This document shows, piece by piece, positions 7,997-15,951 of a stretch of 64,000 nucleotides of DNA (position 1 is its first letter; each line of letters begins with the position of its first letter). Both the position numbers and the translations under genes were made by a program. The notes under the pieces are model-generated. The model ran no database searches, had not been told where the DNA came from, and saw only the letters and a list, made by a program, of their open reading frames with translations. The DNA is from Lentzea aerocolonigenes. Its GTDB lineage: Bacteria; Actinomycetota; Actinomycetes; Mycobacteriales; Pseudonocardiaceae. The stretch spans positions 124,001 through 188,000 of the forward strand of contig NZ_BBOJ01000012.1 of the NCBI RefSeq assembly GCF_000974445.1, read 5' to 3'.

Positions 7997-8101
7997 GTGG
8001 CCACCGCGCGCCTGGTCGACTTCGCGGTCGACGTGTCCGTGACGCTGCTGGTGCTGACCGCGCTGGTCATCGCCTGCGCGGCACTGGCGTCGAGGTCCTG
8101 A
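7997..8101 (+). CDS. Possible 34-residue single-span membrane peptide
   Basis: A GTG-initiated frame begins 2 bases after the TerC stop codon. It encodes one hydrophobic segment (VSVTLLVLTALVIACAAL) flanked by Arg/Asp-containing ends. Tight placement behind terC suggests translational coupling, but there is no independent ribosome binding site and no recognised family. It could be a small accessory subunit or chance. Confidence 0.3.
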   Translation: MATARLVDFAVDVSVTLLVLTALVIACAALASRS

Positions 8102-8106
8102 GCAAA

Positions 8107-8120
8107 CGGACAACTGTCCG
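8107..8120. promoter_or_regulatory. IclR operator CGGACA-N2-TGTCCG, copy 1
   Basis: The perfect dyad CGGACA-AC-TGTCCG lies 13 bp before the ATG of the IclR gene. The same dyad with a CT centre precedes the amidohydrolase operon at 8978-8991. Two copies before the regulator and its adjacent operon make it the probable binding site of that regulator, including autoregulation. Confidence 0.75.
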
Positions 8121-8133
8121 CTACCGTGGGCGC

Positions 8134-8937
8134 ATGCCTGCACGACCTGACACCGGCCCCGACTTCATCGAGGCGCTCGCCCGCGGTCTCGAGGTGATCC
8201 GGGCGTTCCAGCCGTTGCGTCCGGTGATGCCGCTGAGCGAGGTGGCGGCGGCGACGGGGCTGGCGCGGCCGACCGCGCGACGGATCCTGCTCACGCTGGC
8301 CGAGCTCGGGTACGTGCGGCAGAGCGAGACCGGGTTCGCACTCACGCCGAAGGTGCTCGAACTCGGCGTCGCGTACGTGCGGTCGATGGGGCTGTGGGAC
8401 GTGGCGCGCCCGCACATGGAACGGCTCGGCGCGCGCACGAACGAGTCCTGCTCGATCGCGCAGCTCGACGGGCCGGACATCGTCTACGTGGCACGGGTCG
8501 CGGTGCCGAAGATCGTCACGCTGTCCGTGCAGATCGGGACGCGGTTCCCGGCACTCCCCACCTCGTTGGGGAAAGTGCAGCTCGCCGCCCTGCCGCCGGC
8601 CGAGCTGGAGGCCGTGCTCGCCCAGCCGTCGCGGTCGGGGCTGACGCCGAGGTGGCAGCCGGACGCCGCCGAGCGCGACGCGGAGCTGCGGGACGTGCGG
8701 GCGCGCGGGTGGGCGTTGACCGACGAGCAGCTCGCGCCGGGCATCCGGTCGATCGCGGCACCGTTGCGCGACGGCAACGGCACGGTCGTGGCCGGCCTCA
8801 ACGTCAACTGCCACGCGGCGGAGACGACCGTCGAGCGCATGGTCGAGCACCACCTGCCACTGCTGCTGCAGGCAGCGGGCGACATCAGCGCGGACTTCGC
8901 CCGGCTCGACACGGTGCCGCACGTGGTCGTCGCCTGA
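8134..8937 (+). CDS. IclR-family regulator of the adjacent aromatic/CoA catabolic operon
   Basis: A 267-residue regulator of PcaR/PobR-like IclR type. The N-terminal winged helix (residues 10-70) includes LSEVAAATGLARPTARRILLTL; the effector domain (80-260) includes IGTRFPALPTSLGKVQLAALP and the conserved Cys in NVNCHAAE. IclR proteins of this branch bind aromatic or dicarboxylic pathway intermediates. The gene precedes the five-gene catabolic operon in the same direction, with the same palindrome before each transcription unit. It may act as activator or repressor; sequence alone does not decide. Confidence 0.93.
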   Translation: MPARPDTGPDFIEALARGLEVIRAFQPLRPVMPLSEVAAATGLARPTARRILLTLAELGYVRQSETGFALTPKVLELGVAYVRSMGLWDVARPHMERLGARTNESCSIAQLDGPDIVYVARVAVPKIVTLSVQIGTRFPALPTSLGKVQLAALPPAELEAVLAQPSRSGLTPRWQPDAAERDAELRDVRARGWALTDEQLAPGIRSIAAPLRDGNGTVVAGLNVNCHAAETTVERMVEHHLPLLLQAAGDISADFARLDTVPHVVVA

Positions 8938-8977
8938 GCCGGGGTTGACGCGCGGCCGGGGAAGGTTGACGATTCAA

Positions 8978-8991
8978 CGGACACTTGTCCG
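8978..8991. promoter_or_regulatory. IclR operator CGGACA-N2-TGTCCG, copy 2
   Basis: CGGACA-CT-TGTCCG lies 22 bp upstream of the amidohydrolase ATG at 9014 and just downstream of a TTGAC element (8965-8969). It matches the dyad in front of the IclR gene, so it is the likely control site of the catabolic operon. Confidence 0.75.
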
Positions 8992-9013
8992 CCTGCCGGT
9001 CGAGGAGGCCCCG

Positions 9014-10447
9014 ATGGTCGGCGAAAGACGTCCAGTTGTCCTCAGGAACGGCACCGTCCTGACGATGGACGGCGCACATCAGGTGCTCAACGATCACGAC
9101 GTGCTGGTCGTGGACGACCGCATCGCCGCGATCGGGCCGCGGCTGGAGGTGCCGGAGGGCACCGTCGAGATCGACGCCGCGAACGGCATCGTCATGCCGG
9201 GCATGATCGACACGCACCGGCACATGTGGCAGACCGCGATGCGCGGCTACGGCGCCGACTGGACGCTCACGCAGTACTTCGTCTGGTACTACCTCGAGTG
9301 GGGCAAGGTCTTCCGGCCGCAGGACATCCACGCCGGCAACCTGCTCGGCGCGGCCGAGGCTCTCGACGCCGGTGTCACCACGACCGTCGACTGGTCGCAC
9401 GGCCTGCAGACCACCGACCACGCCGACGCCGCCGTCGACGCGCTGCGGGCGGTGCCGGGCCGGTTCGTGCTGGCCTACGGCAACATCCAGGACTCCCCCG
9501 CCTCCTGGACGGCGAAGCCCGAGTTCCGCGACTTCGTCACCCGTCGCATGACCGGCGACGACATGCTGGGCTTCCAGCTCGCGTTCGACGTGACCGGCGA
9601 CCCCTCGTTCCCCGAGAAGCCGGCCTTCGAGGTCGCACGCGAGCTCGGCGTCCCGGTCACGACGCACGCAGGCGTGTGGGGCGCGACCAACGACGACGGC
9701 ATCAGGCTGATGCACGACAACGGGTTCATGACCCCGCAGTCGATCTACGTCCACGCGGCGACGCTGTCCGCGGACTCGTACCACCGCATCGCGGCGACCG
9801 GCGGGTCGATCTCCGTGTCGACGGAGAGCGAGCAGAGCGCGGGCCAGGGCTACCCGCCCACGTGGGCGATCCGCGAGCACGGCATCCCGGTGTCGCTGTC
9901 GATGGACACCTCGGTGTGGTGGAGCGGCGACCTGTTCTCCGCGATGCGCACGACGCTGGGTGCCGACCGGGCACGCGAACACATGGCCGCACACGCTCGC
10001 AACGACACCGTCACGCACTCGTCGTTGCGGGCCGAGCACGTCGTCGACTGGGCGACGATGGGCGGTGCGCGTGCGTTGGGTCGTTCTTCCGACCTGGGCA
10101 GCCTCGAGGTCGGCAAGAAGGCCGACATCGTGCTGCTGCGCAACGAGAACTCCCCCGCGATGTTCCCCGTGCTGAACCCGTACGGGCACGTGGCGTTCCA
10201 GGCACAACGGTCCGATGTGGACACGGTGATCGTCGACGGGCGGATCGTGAAGCGCGACCACAGACTGGTCGGCGTGGATCTGCAAGCCATCCGTTCGCAG
10301 GTCGAGCAGACCGTCGAACACCTGCGGGCACAACTCGGCGAGGAGGCGTGGCAGAAGGGCATGAACCCGGACATCCCCGAGTCGAAGGTCCTGGACAACC
10401 CCTACACGTACACGGAGTACCGCGGCGACACGAGGACCTCCGTCTGA
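9014..10447 (+). CDS. Amidohydrolase-superfamily metal-dependent hydrolase (TRZ/ATZ, SsnA-like)
   Basis: A 477-residue TIM-barrel hydrolase. Metal ligands are seen as DTHRHMW (H-x-H after strand 1, about residue 67), TTHAGV, a His in YVHAATLS and the catalytic Asp in LSMDTS. The ends (VVLRNGTVLTMDG and DTVIVDGRIVKRD) form the beta-sandwich typical of cyclic deaminases and chlorohydrolases. It probably hydrolyses a C-N or C-Cl bond in a heterocycle or aromatic. The ATG at 9014 follows GAGGAGG. It is the first gene of an operon with a CoA transferase, a lyase and a ring-cleavage dioxygenase, so its substrate is probably an N-containing ring. The exact substrate is unknown. Confidence 0.88.
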   Translation: MVGERRPVVLRNGTVLTMDGAHQVLNDHDVLVVDDRIAAIGPRLEVPEGTVEIDAANGIVMPGMIDTHRHMWQTAMRGYGADWTLTQYFVWYYLEWGKVFRPQDIHAGNLLGAAEALDAGVTTTVDWSHGLQTTDHADAAVDALRAVPGRFVLAYGNIQDSPASWTAKPEFRDFVTRRMTGDDMLGFQLAFDVTGDPSFPEKPAFEVARELGVPVTTHAGVWGATNDDGIRLMHDNGFMTPQSIYVHAATLSADSYHRIAATGGSISVSTESEQSAGQGYPPTWAIREHGIPVSLSMDTSVWWSGDLFSAMRTTLGADRAREHMAAHARNDTVTHSSLRAEHVVDWATMGGARALGRSSDLGSLEVGKKADIVLLRNENSPAMFPVLNPYGHVAFQAQRSDVDTVIVDGRIVKRDHRLVGVDLQAIRSQVEQTVEHLRAQLGEEAWQKGMNPDIPESKVLDNPYTYTEYRGDTRTSV

Positions 10448-11577
10448 TGGGCCCACTGGAAGGCCTGCTGGTCGCCGACTTCTCCCGCGTGCTCGCGGGC
10501 CCGTACGCGACGATGCTGCTGGCCGACATGGGCGCCTCGGTCGTCAAGGTCGAGGGCCCGTCCGGAGACGAGACGCGCACGTGGATGCCGCCGGTGCGCG
10601 ACGACGTCTCGACCTACTACCTCGGGATCAACCGCGGCAAGCGGTCCATCGCCCTGGACCTGCGCGACCCGGAAGACGCCGCACTGGGCCGTGAGCTCGC
10701 CCGTCGCGCGGACGTGGTGATCGAGAACTTCAAGCCCGGCGGCCTCGCCAAGTACGGACTCGACCACGCGAGCGTCAGCGCGGAGAACCCGCGGGTGGTC
10801 TACGCGTCGATCACCGGGTTCGGTTCGGGCGACGGGAAGCACGTCCCCGGCTACGACCTGATGGTGCAGGCGATCTCGGGCCTGATGAGCCTCACCGGCG
10901 ACCCGGACGGCCCGCCCTACCGCGCGGGCATCTCGGTGTTCGACGTCATGGCGGGCAACCACGCCGTGATCGGCATCCTGGCCGCGCTGCGCCACCGGGA
11001 CGCGACGGGGGTGGGCCAGCTCGTGGAGGTGAACCTGCTGTCGTCGGCGCTGACGGGCCTGGTGAACCACAGCTCGGCGTTCGTCGCGGGCGGCGTCGTG
11101 CCGTTCCGGATGGGCAATGCGCACCCGAGCGTCTTCCCGTACGAACCGTTGCCCACCGCGGACAACGACCTCATCGTGGCGGCCGCGAACGACGGCCAGT
11201 TCCGCAGGCTGTGCGAGGTGCTCGGCCTGGACGGCGTCGCGGACGACCCGCGGTTCGCCCGCAACGCCGACCGCACCCGCAACCGCGAGGAGCTGCGCCC
11301 GGTCCTGGTGGAGAGGTTGCGCACGCGTGGGGCCGTGGAGTGGTTCGACCTGCTCGTCGCGGCAGGCGTGCCGTGCGGGCCGATCAACACGATCGACGGC
11401 GGGTTCGCGATGGCGGAACGGTTCGGGCTCGACCCGGTCGTGGTGGTCGGGGACGTGCCGACGACCCGGCACCCGATCAGGTTCTCGGAGACGCCGGCGG
11501 TGTACGAGCTGCCGCCGCCCGGGCTGGACGAGCACGGGGCCGAGCTGCGGGCGTGGCTGAAGGAGGAACAGCAGTGA
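10447..11577 (+). CDS. CaiB/BaiF-family CoA transferase (type III), catalytic Asp apparently replaced
   Basis: A 376-residue class III CoA transferase. N-terminal DFSRVLAGPYATMLLADMGA and the segment GYDLMVQAISGLMSLTG are typical. The nucleophilic Asp of the family usually sits in a V-D-V-S-L-L-D-A context; here the corresponding stretch reads VEVNLLSSAL, with Ser at that place (alignment from memory). The enzyme may use another mechanism or be a specialised clade. The ATG overlaps the amidohydrolase stop (TGATG) and its stop overlaps the next start (GTGA), so translation is coupled. In context it should activate an acid from ring degradation for the downstream lyase. Confidence 0.9.
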   Translation: MGPLEGLLVADFSRVLAGPYATMLLADMGASVVKVEGPSGDETRTWMPPVRDDVSTYYLGINRGKRSIALDLRDPEDAALGRELARRADVVIENFKPGGLAKYGLDHASVSAENPRVVYASITGFGSGDGKHVPGYDLMVQAISGLMSLTGDPDGPPYRAGISVFDVMAGNHAVIGILAALRHRDATGVGQLVEVNLLSSALTGLVNHSSAFVAGGVVPFRMGNAHPSVFPYEPLPTADNDLIVAAANDGQFRRLCEVLGLDGVADDPRFARNADRTRNREELRPVLVERLRTRGAVEWFDLLVAAGVPCGPINTIDGGFAMAERFGLDPVVVVGDVPTTRHPIRFSETPAVYELPPPGLDEHGAELRAWLKEEQQ

Positions 11578-12341
11578 CCACGTACGAGACCGCGCTCGGC
11601 GCCTCCACCCCCGACACGATCACGTTGCTGGGCCACGACCTCGCCCGCGACGTCATGGGCACCGTCGGGTTCGGCGAGCTGGCGTTCTGGCTCGCCACCC
11701 AGCGCCGCCCGAGCCCTGGCGAGACGCGGCTGTTCGAGGCCGTTCTCGCCGCGCTCGCCGACCACGGCTTCACCCCCACCGCGATCGTCAGCCGCCTGAC
11801 GCTCCTGTCGGCGCCGGATTCCGTGCAGGGCGCGCTCGCGGCCGGTCTGCTGGGCGGCGGTTCCCGGTTCCTCGGCGTCACCGAGGACGCCGGCCGGTTC
11901 CTCAACTCCGTCGTCACGGCCAACCGCACGCGAACCGACTGGGACGCCCTCGCGCTGGAAACCCTTGAAGCCCAAGGCAAAGCACGCATCCCCGGCCTCG
12001 GCCACCACGTGCACAAGAACGGCGACCCGCGCACCGCCCGCCTGTACGAGATCGCCGAGGAGGAAGGTCTCACCGGGCCGCACCTCCAGTTGTTCGCCGC
12101 GATCGGGCGCGTCCACCCGCAGGTGCTCGGGAAGACGTTGCCGCTCAACGGTGCCGGCACGTGCGGCGCGGTGCTCGCCGACCTCGGGCTGCCGCTGGAA
12201 CTTCTGCGCGGCTTCGCGTTGCTGGCCCGCACCGCCGGGTTGATCGGGCAGCTCGCCGAGGAGCTGCGCAACCCCGTCGCCAACGACATCTTCCTGTCCG
12301 TGGACTCGAACACCCGGTCCGTAGCGCCGCTGGAGGAGTGA
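11574..12341 (+). CDS. Citrate-synthase-like / citryl-CoA lyase-family protein
   Basis: A 255-residue protein, far shorter than citrate synthase (about 430) but the size of stand-alone CCL-like lyases. It retains GLGHHVHKNGDPR (the GFGHRVYKN-type active-site motif, about residue 143) and ADHGFTPTAIVSR, similar to the ADHxxNAST stretch. The other catalytic His region reads LLGGGSRFLG, so the first His of true citrate synthases is missing, as in lyase-type members. It probably cleaves or forms a C-C bond in an acyl-CoA, acting on the CoA transferase product encoded directly upstream. The GTG start is coupled to that gene. Confidence 0.8.
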   Translation: MTTYETALGASTPDTITLLGHDLARDVMGTVGFGELAFWLATQRRPSPGETRLFEAVLAALADHGFTPTAIVSRLTLLSAPDSVQGALAAGLLGGGSRFLGVTEDAGRFLNSVVTANRTRTDWDALALETLEAQGKARIPGLGHHVHKNGDPRTARLYEIAEEEGLTGPHLQLFAAIGRVHPQVLGKTLPLNGAGTCGAVLADLGLPLELLRGFALLARTAGLIGQLAEELRNPVANDIFLSVDSNTRSVAPLEE

Positions 12342-12344
12342 GCA

Positions 12345-13211
12345 ATGCAGCTCGTCACCGAGGACAACATCACGGCTCTCGCGGAGCAGCGCTGGGCCAC
12401 CGCGAAGGACCCGCGGACCGCGCAGCTCATGACCGCGCTCGTCCGTCACCTGCACGACTTCGCCCGCGAGGTGCGGCTCACCGAGGCCGAGTGGATGGCG
12501 GCGATCCAGTGGCTCACCGCGACGGGGCAGATCAGCGATGAGAAGCGCGAGGAGTTCATCCTCGCCTCGGACGTGCTCGGGCTGAGCATGCTGGTCGTGC
12601 AGATGAACCACCGGTTCGCACCGGGCGCGACACCGGCCACCGTGCTCGGGCCGTTCCACATCGACGGCTCCCCCGAGCTCGGGTTCGGCGGCGACATGTC
12701 CGACGACGTGGCCGGAACTCCGCTCTACATCACCGGAACCGTCCGCTCGCTGGACGGCAGCCCGGTGCCCGGTGCGGTGCTGGACGTCTGGCAGGCCGAC
12801 GCGGAGGGCGCCTACGAGGCCCAGCTCGACGTAGACGAGGCCCGGCTGCGCGCCAAGTACCGGGCGGAGCAGGACGGTTCCTACTGCGTGCGCACCATCG
12901 CGCCGAAGGGCTACTCGATCCCGATGGACGGACCGGTCGGCGACCTGATCGGGCAGACCGAGATCAGCCACTTCCGCCCGGCGCACGTCCACTTCCTGCT
13001 GACCGCGGACGGCTACGAGCCGTTGATCACGCACCTGTTCGAGGAGGGCGCCGAGTACCTCGACAGCGACGTCGTGTTCGGCACCAAGCAGGAGCTCGTT
13101 GTCCGGTACGACCACCGCGAACCCGGCCCCGCCCCGGACGGCACCACGTGCGCCGTGCCGTGGGTCGAGGCCAGGTACGACTTCGTGCTCCAGCCGTGCA
13201 AGCCGCACTGA
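12345..13211 (+). CDS. Intradiol ring-cleavage dioxygenase (hydroxyquinol 1,2-dioxygenase-like)
   Basis: A 288-residue non-heme Fe(III) dioxygenase. Residues 20-95 form the N-terminal helical linker domain of catechol/hydroxyquinol dioxygenases. Iron ligands by spacing are Tyr157 (GAYEAQ), Tyr190 (KGYSIP), His214 and His216 (RPAHVHF). The stretch CVRTIAPKGYSIPMDGPVGDL resembles hydroxyquinol 1,2-dioxygenases. Ring opening would give maleylacetate or a substituted muconate. It starts 3 bp after the lyase gene and its 3' end overlaps the next start. Catechol or a substituted catechol are alternative substrates. Confidence 0.9.
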   Translation: MQLVTEDNITALAEQRWATAKDPRTAQLMTALVRHLHDFAREVRLTEAEWMAAIQWLTATGQISDEKREEFILASDVLGLSMLVVQMNHRFAPGATPATVLGPFHIDGSPELGFGGDMSDDVAGTPLYITGTVRSLDGSPVPGAVLDVWQADAEGAYEAQLDVDEARLRAKYRAEQDGSYCVRTIAPKGYSIPMDGPVGDLIGQTEISHFRPAHVHFLLTADGYEPLITHLFEEGAEYLDSDVVFGTKQELVVRYDHREPGPAPDGTTCAVPWVEARYDFVLQPCKPH

Positions 13212-14092
13212 TCACGCGTCCCGGTCAGCCCCCGTCGCTCGCTGACCGCGACGAACCCTCAGGCGGCGTGGTCGTCGACGTGCTGGCCGCACCCATCACG
13301 CCCCTGGACCTGTTGTGCGCCGGCGGAAACTCCTACTTCGGTGTGCCCGCGACGCCCTACGTTCCCGGCGTGCAGGGCGTCGGCACGGTCGGCGGACGCG
13401 CGGTGTGGTTCCCGACGACCGCCGGAATGGCGCCGGGCGACGGGAGCATGGCCGCCAAGGCGGTGGCGCGCAACGAAGACCTGGTCTTCCTCCCGGACGG
13501 CGTCGACCCGGTGGCCCTCGCCGCGCTCGGCCTGTCCGCGGTCGCCGCGCACATGGCGCTGACGTGGCGCGGTGAGCTCGCACCCGGTGAGACGGTGATC
13601 GTGCTCGGGGCCGGCGCGGTGGGCCAGGCAGCGATCCAGCTCGCCCGGCTCGCCGGGGCGGGGCGCGTGGTGGCAGCCGCGCGCTCCGAGAAAGGCCGCG
13701 AACGGGCCGTGCGGGCAGGTGCCGACACGGTGGTGGCGTTGGACGCCGACTTCTCCGGCATCACCGCCGACCTCCTGCTCGACCCGCTCTTCGGCGCACC
13801 CGCCGCCGCAGCCGCCCAGGCGTTGCGCCCCGGCGGCCGGTGGGTGAACCTCGGCGGCTCGGCGGGCGAGACGTGCCCGATCACCTCATCCGTGTTGCGC
13901 AGCCGGTCGTTGAGGCTGTCCGGCTACACCAACAACGAGCTGACCGCGCAGCAGCGGGCGGACGCGATCTCGACGATCGCGCGGTACTCCGTGCAGGGCG
14001 AGCTCGCCATCGACCACGAGGCAGTGCCGCTCGCCGACGTCACCGACGCCTGGCACCGCCACACCAACGGCAGGATCGTGCTGGTCCCTTGA
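13196..14092 (+). CDS. Medium-chain (zinc-type/quinone-oxidoreductase-like) dehydrogenase
   Basis: A 298-residue MDR protein starting at a GTG inside the last codons of the dioxygenase gene. The nucleotide-binding motif VIVLGAGAVGQAAIQLARL (about 125-143) is clear. The catalytic zinc cysteine/His set of alcohol dehydrogenases is not seen, so it is closer to NADPH:quinone oxidoreductases. The GroES-like half is short. As the last gene of the operon it could reduce maleylacetate or an enone intermediate. The start would be 48 bp upstream if longer, but the overlap with the dioxygenase reading frame makes this unlikely. Confidence 0.83.
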   Translation: MQAALITRPGQPPSLADRDEPSGGVVVDVLAAPITPLDLLCAGGNSYFGVPATPYVPGVQGVGTVGGRAVWFPTTAGMAPGDGSMAAKAVARNEDLVFLPDGVDPVALAALGLSAVAAHMALTWRGELAPGETVIVLGAGAVGQAAIQLARLAGAGRVVAAARSEKGRERAVRAGADTVVALDADFSGITADLLLDPLFGAPAAAAAQALRPGGRWVNLGGSAGETCPITSSVLRSRSLRLSGYTNNELTAQQRADAISTIARYSVQGELAIDHEAVPLADVTDAWHRHTNGRIVLVP

Positions 14093-14100
14093 GCAGCCGG

Positions 14101-14883
14101 TCACGCCGCCGTCGCGTCCGGCTGCAGGGCGGGGCCGAGCAGGAGCCCGCCGTCCGCGACGAACTCCGAGCCCGTGACGAAGGAAGCGTCGGCCGAGGTG
14201 ACGTAGAGGAGCAGAGCCGTGATGTCGGCCGGGGTTCCCAGCCGCGGGACGGCGTACGGCTCCGGCGAGTAGAAGTCCGCGATGGGCGGCTGGCCCGCGA
14301 TCGGCTCGTTGATCAACGCCGTGGAGATGACGCCGGGGTGGATGGAGTTGACCCGGATGCCGTCCCGGCCCAGCTCCAGCGCGGCGGTCCTGGTGAGCCC
14401 GCGCAGCGCCCACTTGCTGGCGACGTAGGGCGCGTAGAGCGAGGTGCCGGCGTGGGCCATCGTGGAAGCGATGTTGACGATCACTCCGCCGCCGTTGCGG
14501 CGCAGTGACGGGGTCACGGCCTTGATGCCGAGAAACGCGCCGGTGAGGTTGACGTCGAGAACGCGATCCCAGACCCGCCGCTCGACGGCCTCGATCGGCA
14601 CGGCGGGGTTCTGGACACCGGCGTTGTTGACCAACACCGCGATCGGCCCGAAACGGCGTTCGGTCGCGGTCACCGCCGCGGCCCAGGCGTCCTCGTCGGT
14701 GACGTCCAGGCGGACGAAGAAAGCCTGCTCGCCTAGCTCGGCGGCGAGCTCCTCGCCCGGCCCGTCGGAGAGCCCGGCGATGACGACGTTCGCTCCCTCC
14801 TGGTGGTAGGCCCGGACATGGCTCGCGCCCTGCCCGCCGGTGCCCCCGGTGACGAGAACTGTCTGCTGGTCGAAGCGTCCCAT
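14101..14883 (-). CDS. Short-chain dehydrogenase/reductase
   Basis: A 260-residue classical SDR. It has the nucleotide motif TGGTGGQGASH (residue 11 onward), the NNAG strand, the catalytic Ser in NIASTMAH, and YVASK (Tyr-x3-Lys). The C-terminal FVTGSEFVADGG is typical of the 3-oxoacyl/steroid-dehydrogenase branch. It is transcribed away from a TetR gene across 102 bp holding two copies of a palindrome, one of which lies just before this gene, so repression by that TetR is likely. The ATG at 14883 follows a GCAGGAGAGG ribosome binding site. Substrate is not deducible. Confidence 0.92.
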   Translation of the reverse strand: MGRFDQQTVLVTGGTGGQGASHVRAYHQEGANVVIAGLSDGPGEELAAELGEQAFFVRLDVTDEDAWAAAVTATERRFGPIAVLVNNAGVQNPAVPIEAVERRVWDRVLDVNLTGAFLGIKAVTPSLRRNGGGVIVNIASTMAHAGTSLYAPYVASKWALRGLTRTAALELGRDGIRVNSIHPGVISTALINEPIAGQPPIADFYSPEPYAVPRLGTPADITALLLYVTSADASFVTGSEFVADGGLLLGPALQPDATAA

Positions 14884-14912
14884 GACGCGGTCCTCTCCTG
14901 CGGAACGATGAC

Positions 14913-14973
14913 GAGTCGAGTGACTCACCTCGCCATCAAGCTAGGCCGCCACCAATGGTGAGTCAAGTGACTC
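14913..14973. promoter_or_regulatory. Two copies of the GAGTCR-AG-TGACTC operator between SDR and TetR genes
   Basis: GAGTCG-AG-TGACTC is at 14913-14926 and GAGTCA-AG-TGACTC at 14960-14973, 47 bp apart. One copy flanks each divergent gene. A duplicated dyad in a TetR/target intergenic region is the normal arrangement of TetR control. Confidence 0.75.
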
Positions 14974-14985
14974 GCCTCGCGTAGG

Positions 14986-15630
14986 ATGACGTCCATGACG
15001 ACGGAGCCCTCGACCTACCACCGGCGCGTCGCCGAGCAGAAGCGGGCAGCCATCATCGAGGCCGCCACCCGGCTCTTCCTCGACGCCGGGTACGCCGGCA
15101 CGTCACTGGCCAAGGTCGCCGAGGCGTCCGGGGTGTCGAAGGCGACCCTGTTCAAGCAGTTCCCGACCAAGGCGGCGCTGTTCGACGCAATCGTGACGGA
15201 GTCGTGGAAGGTCGAGGACGAAGGCGACCTCCACCCACCGACGGGTGACCTGCAGGCAGGCCTGACGGCGATCGGCCGCCGGTACGTCGCCCTGCTCGCC
15301 CGGCCCGGCATGGCCGCCCTCTTCCGCATCGTCATCGCCGAACTGCCGCGCTTCCCCGAGCTGGGCGAGGCCCACTTCGCGCGCGGCAAGATGCCCTACT
15401 TCGACTCCGTGCGCCGCTATCTCGACATCGAGAAGGCCCTGGGAACAGCCGAGCTGGACGACACGGAGTTGGCAGCGACCCAGTTCCTCGGGATGATCTC
15501 CAACTACGTCTTCTGGCCGCGGATGCTGCTCATGAACTGGTCTCCCGACGACGCATCGATGGCACACGTCGTGGACGAGGCCGTGCTGATGATGGAAGCC
15601 AGATACGGCGTCGCGAACACCACCAGCTGA
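14986..15630 (+). CDS. TetR-family repressor
   Basis: A 214-residue regulator. The N-terminal HTH (residues 18-65) reads AIIEAATRLFLDAGYAGTSLAKVAEASGVSKATLF in outline, a TetR signature. The C-terminal helical domain (70-210) resembles the AcrR-type C-terminal domain (TetR_C_7-like). It diverges from the SDR gene, with two identical-core palindromes between them, and is predicted to repress both. A second ATG at 14995 is an alternative start. Confidence 0.92.
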   Translation: MTSMTTEPSTYHRRVAEQKRAAIIEAATRLFLDAGYAGTSLAKVAEASGVSKATLFKQFPTKAALFDAIVTESWKVEDEGDLHPPTGDLQAGLTAIGRRYVALLARPGMAALFRIVIAELPRFPELGEAHFARGKMPYFDSVRRYLDIEKALGTAELDDTELAATQFLGMISNYVFWPRMLLMNWSPDDASMAHVVDEAVLMMEARYGVANTTS

Positions 15631-15679
15631 AGCGGCCTGGTCACCTGAACCCGCACCCGGCTCCCTCGCGCGGCAGTGA

Positions 15680-15950
15680 TCAAGTCGTGTCGCCAAGTGC
15701 TTGCGGGCGAGAACCCCGATGCCGCCGAGCGTGAGGCCCGCGACGCCGACGGACACGTGCCGGTGGACAGGCACCGCCCGGATACCGCCAGGACGCGGGA
15801 CACGTCACCGAGTGCCGACCCGTGCCGAAGCGGACCTTGGGGGACGGACGAGCTGGGAGGGGCCTGCGGGGCAGGGGTGGTGCCGCAGGCGGCGAGCGCC
15901 GCACCTGCACCCGCCAGACCGGCTGCCTCCACAAGGCTGCGTCGATCCAC
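15680..15950 (-). pseudogene. Remnant with Tat-type lipoprotein signal, body degenerate
   Basis: A minus-strand frame starts MDRRSLVEAAGLAGAGAALAAC, a twin-arginine-like start with a lipobox (LAAC), followed by a Ser/Pro/Thr linker as in small actinobacterial lipoproteins. After about 45 residues it no longer resembles any domain. A hydrophobic run in a different frame (HVSVGVAGLTLGGIGVLARK) suggests frameshift or fusion of remnants. It is judged a decayed gene; a short functional lipoprotein cannot be excluded. Confidence 0.35.
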
Positions 15951-15951
15951 T

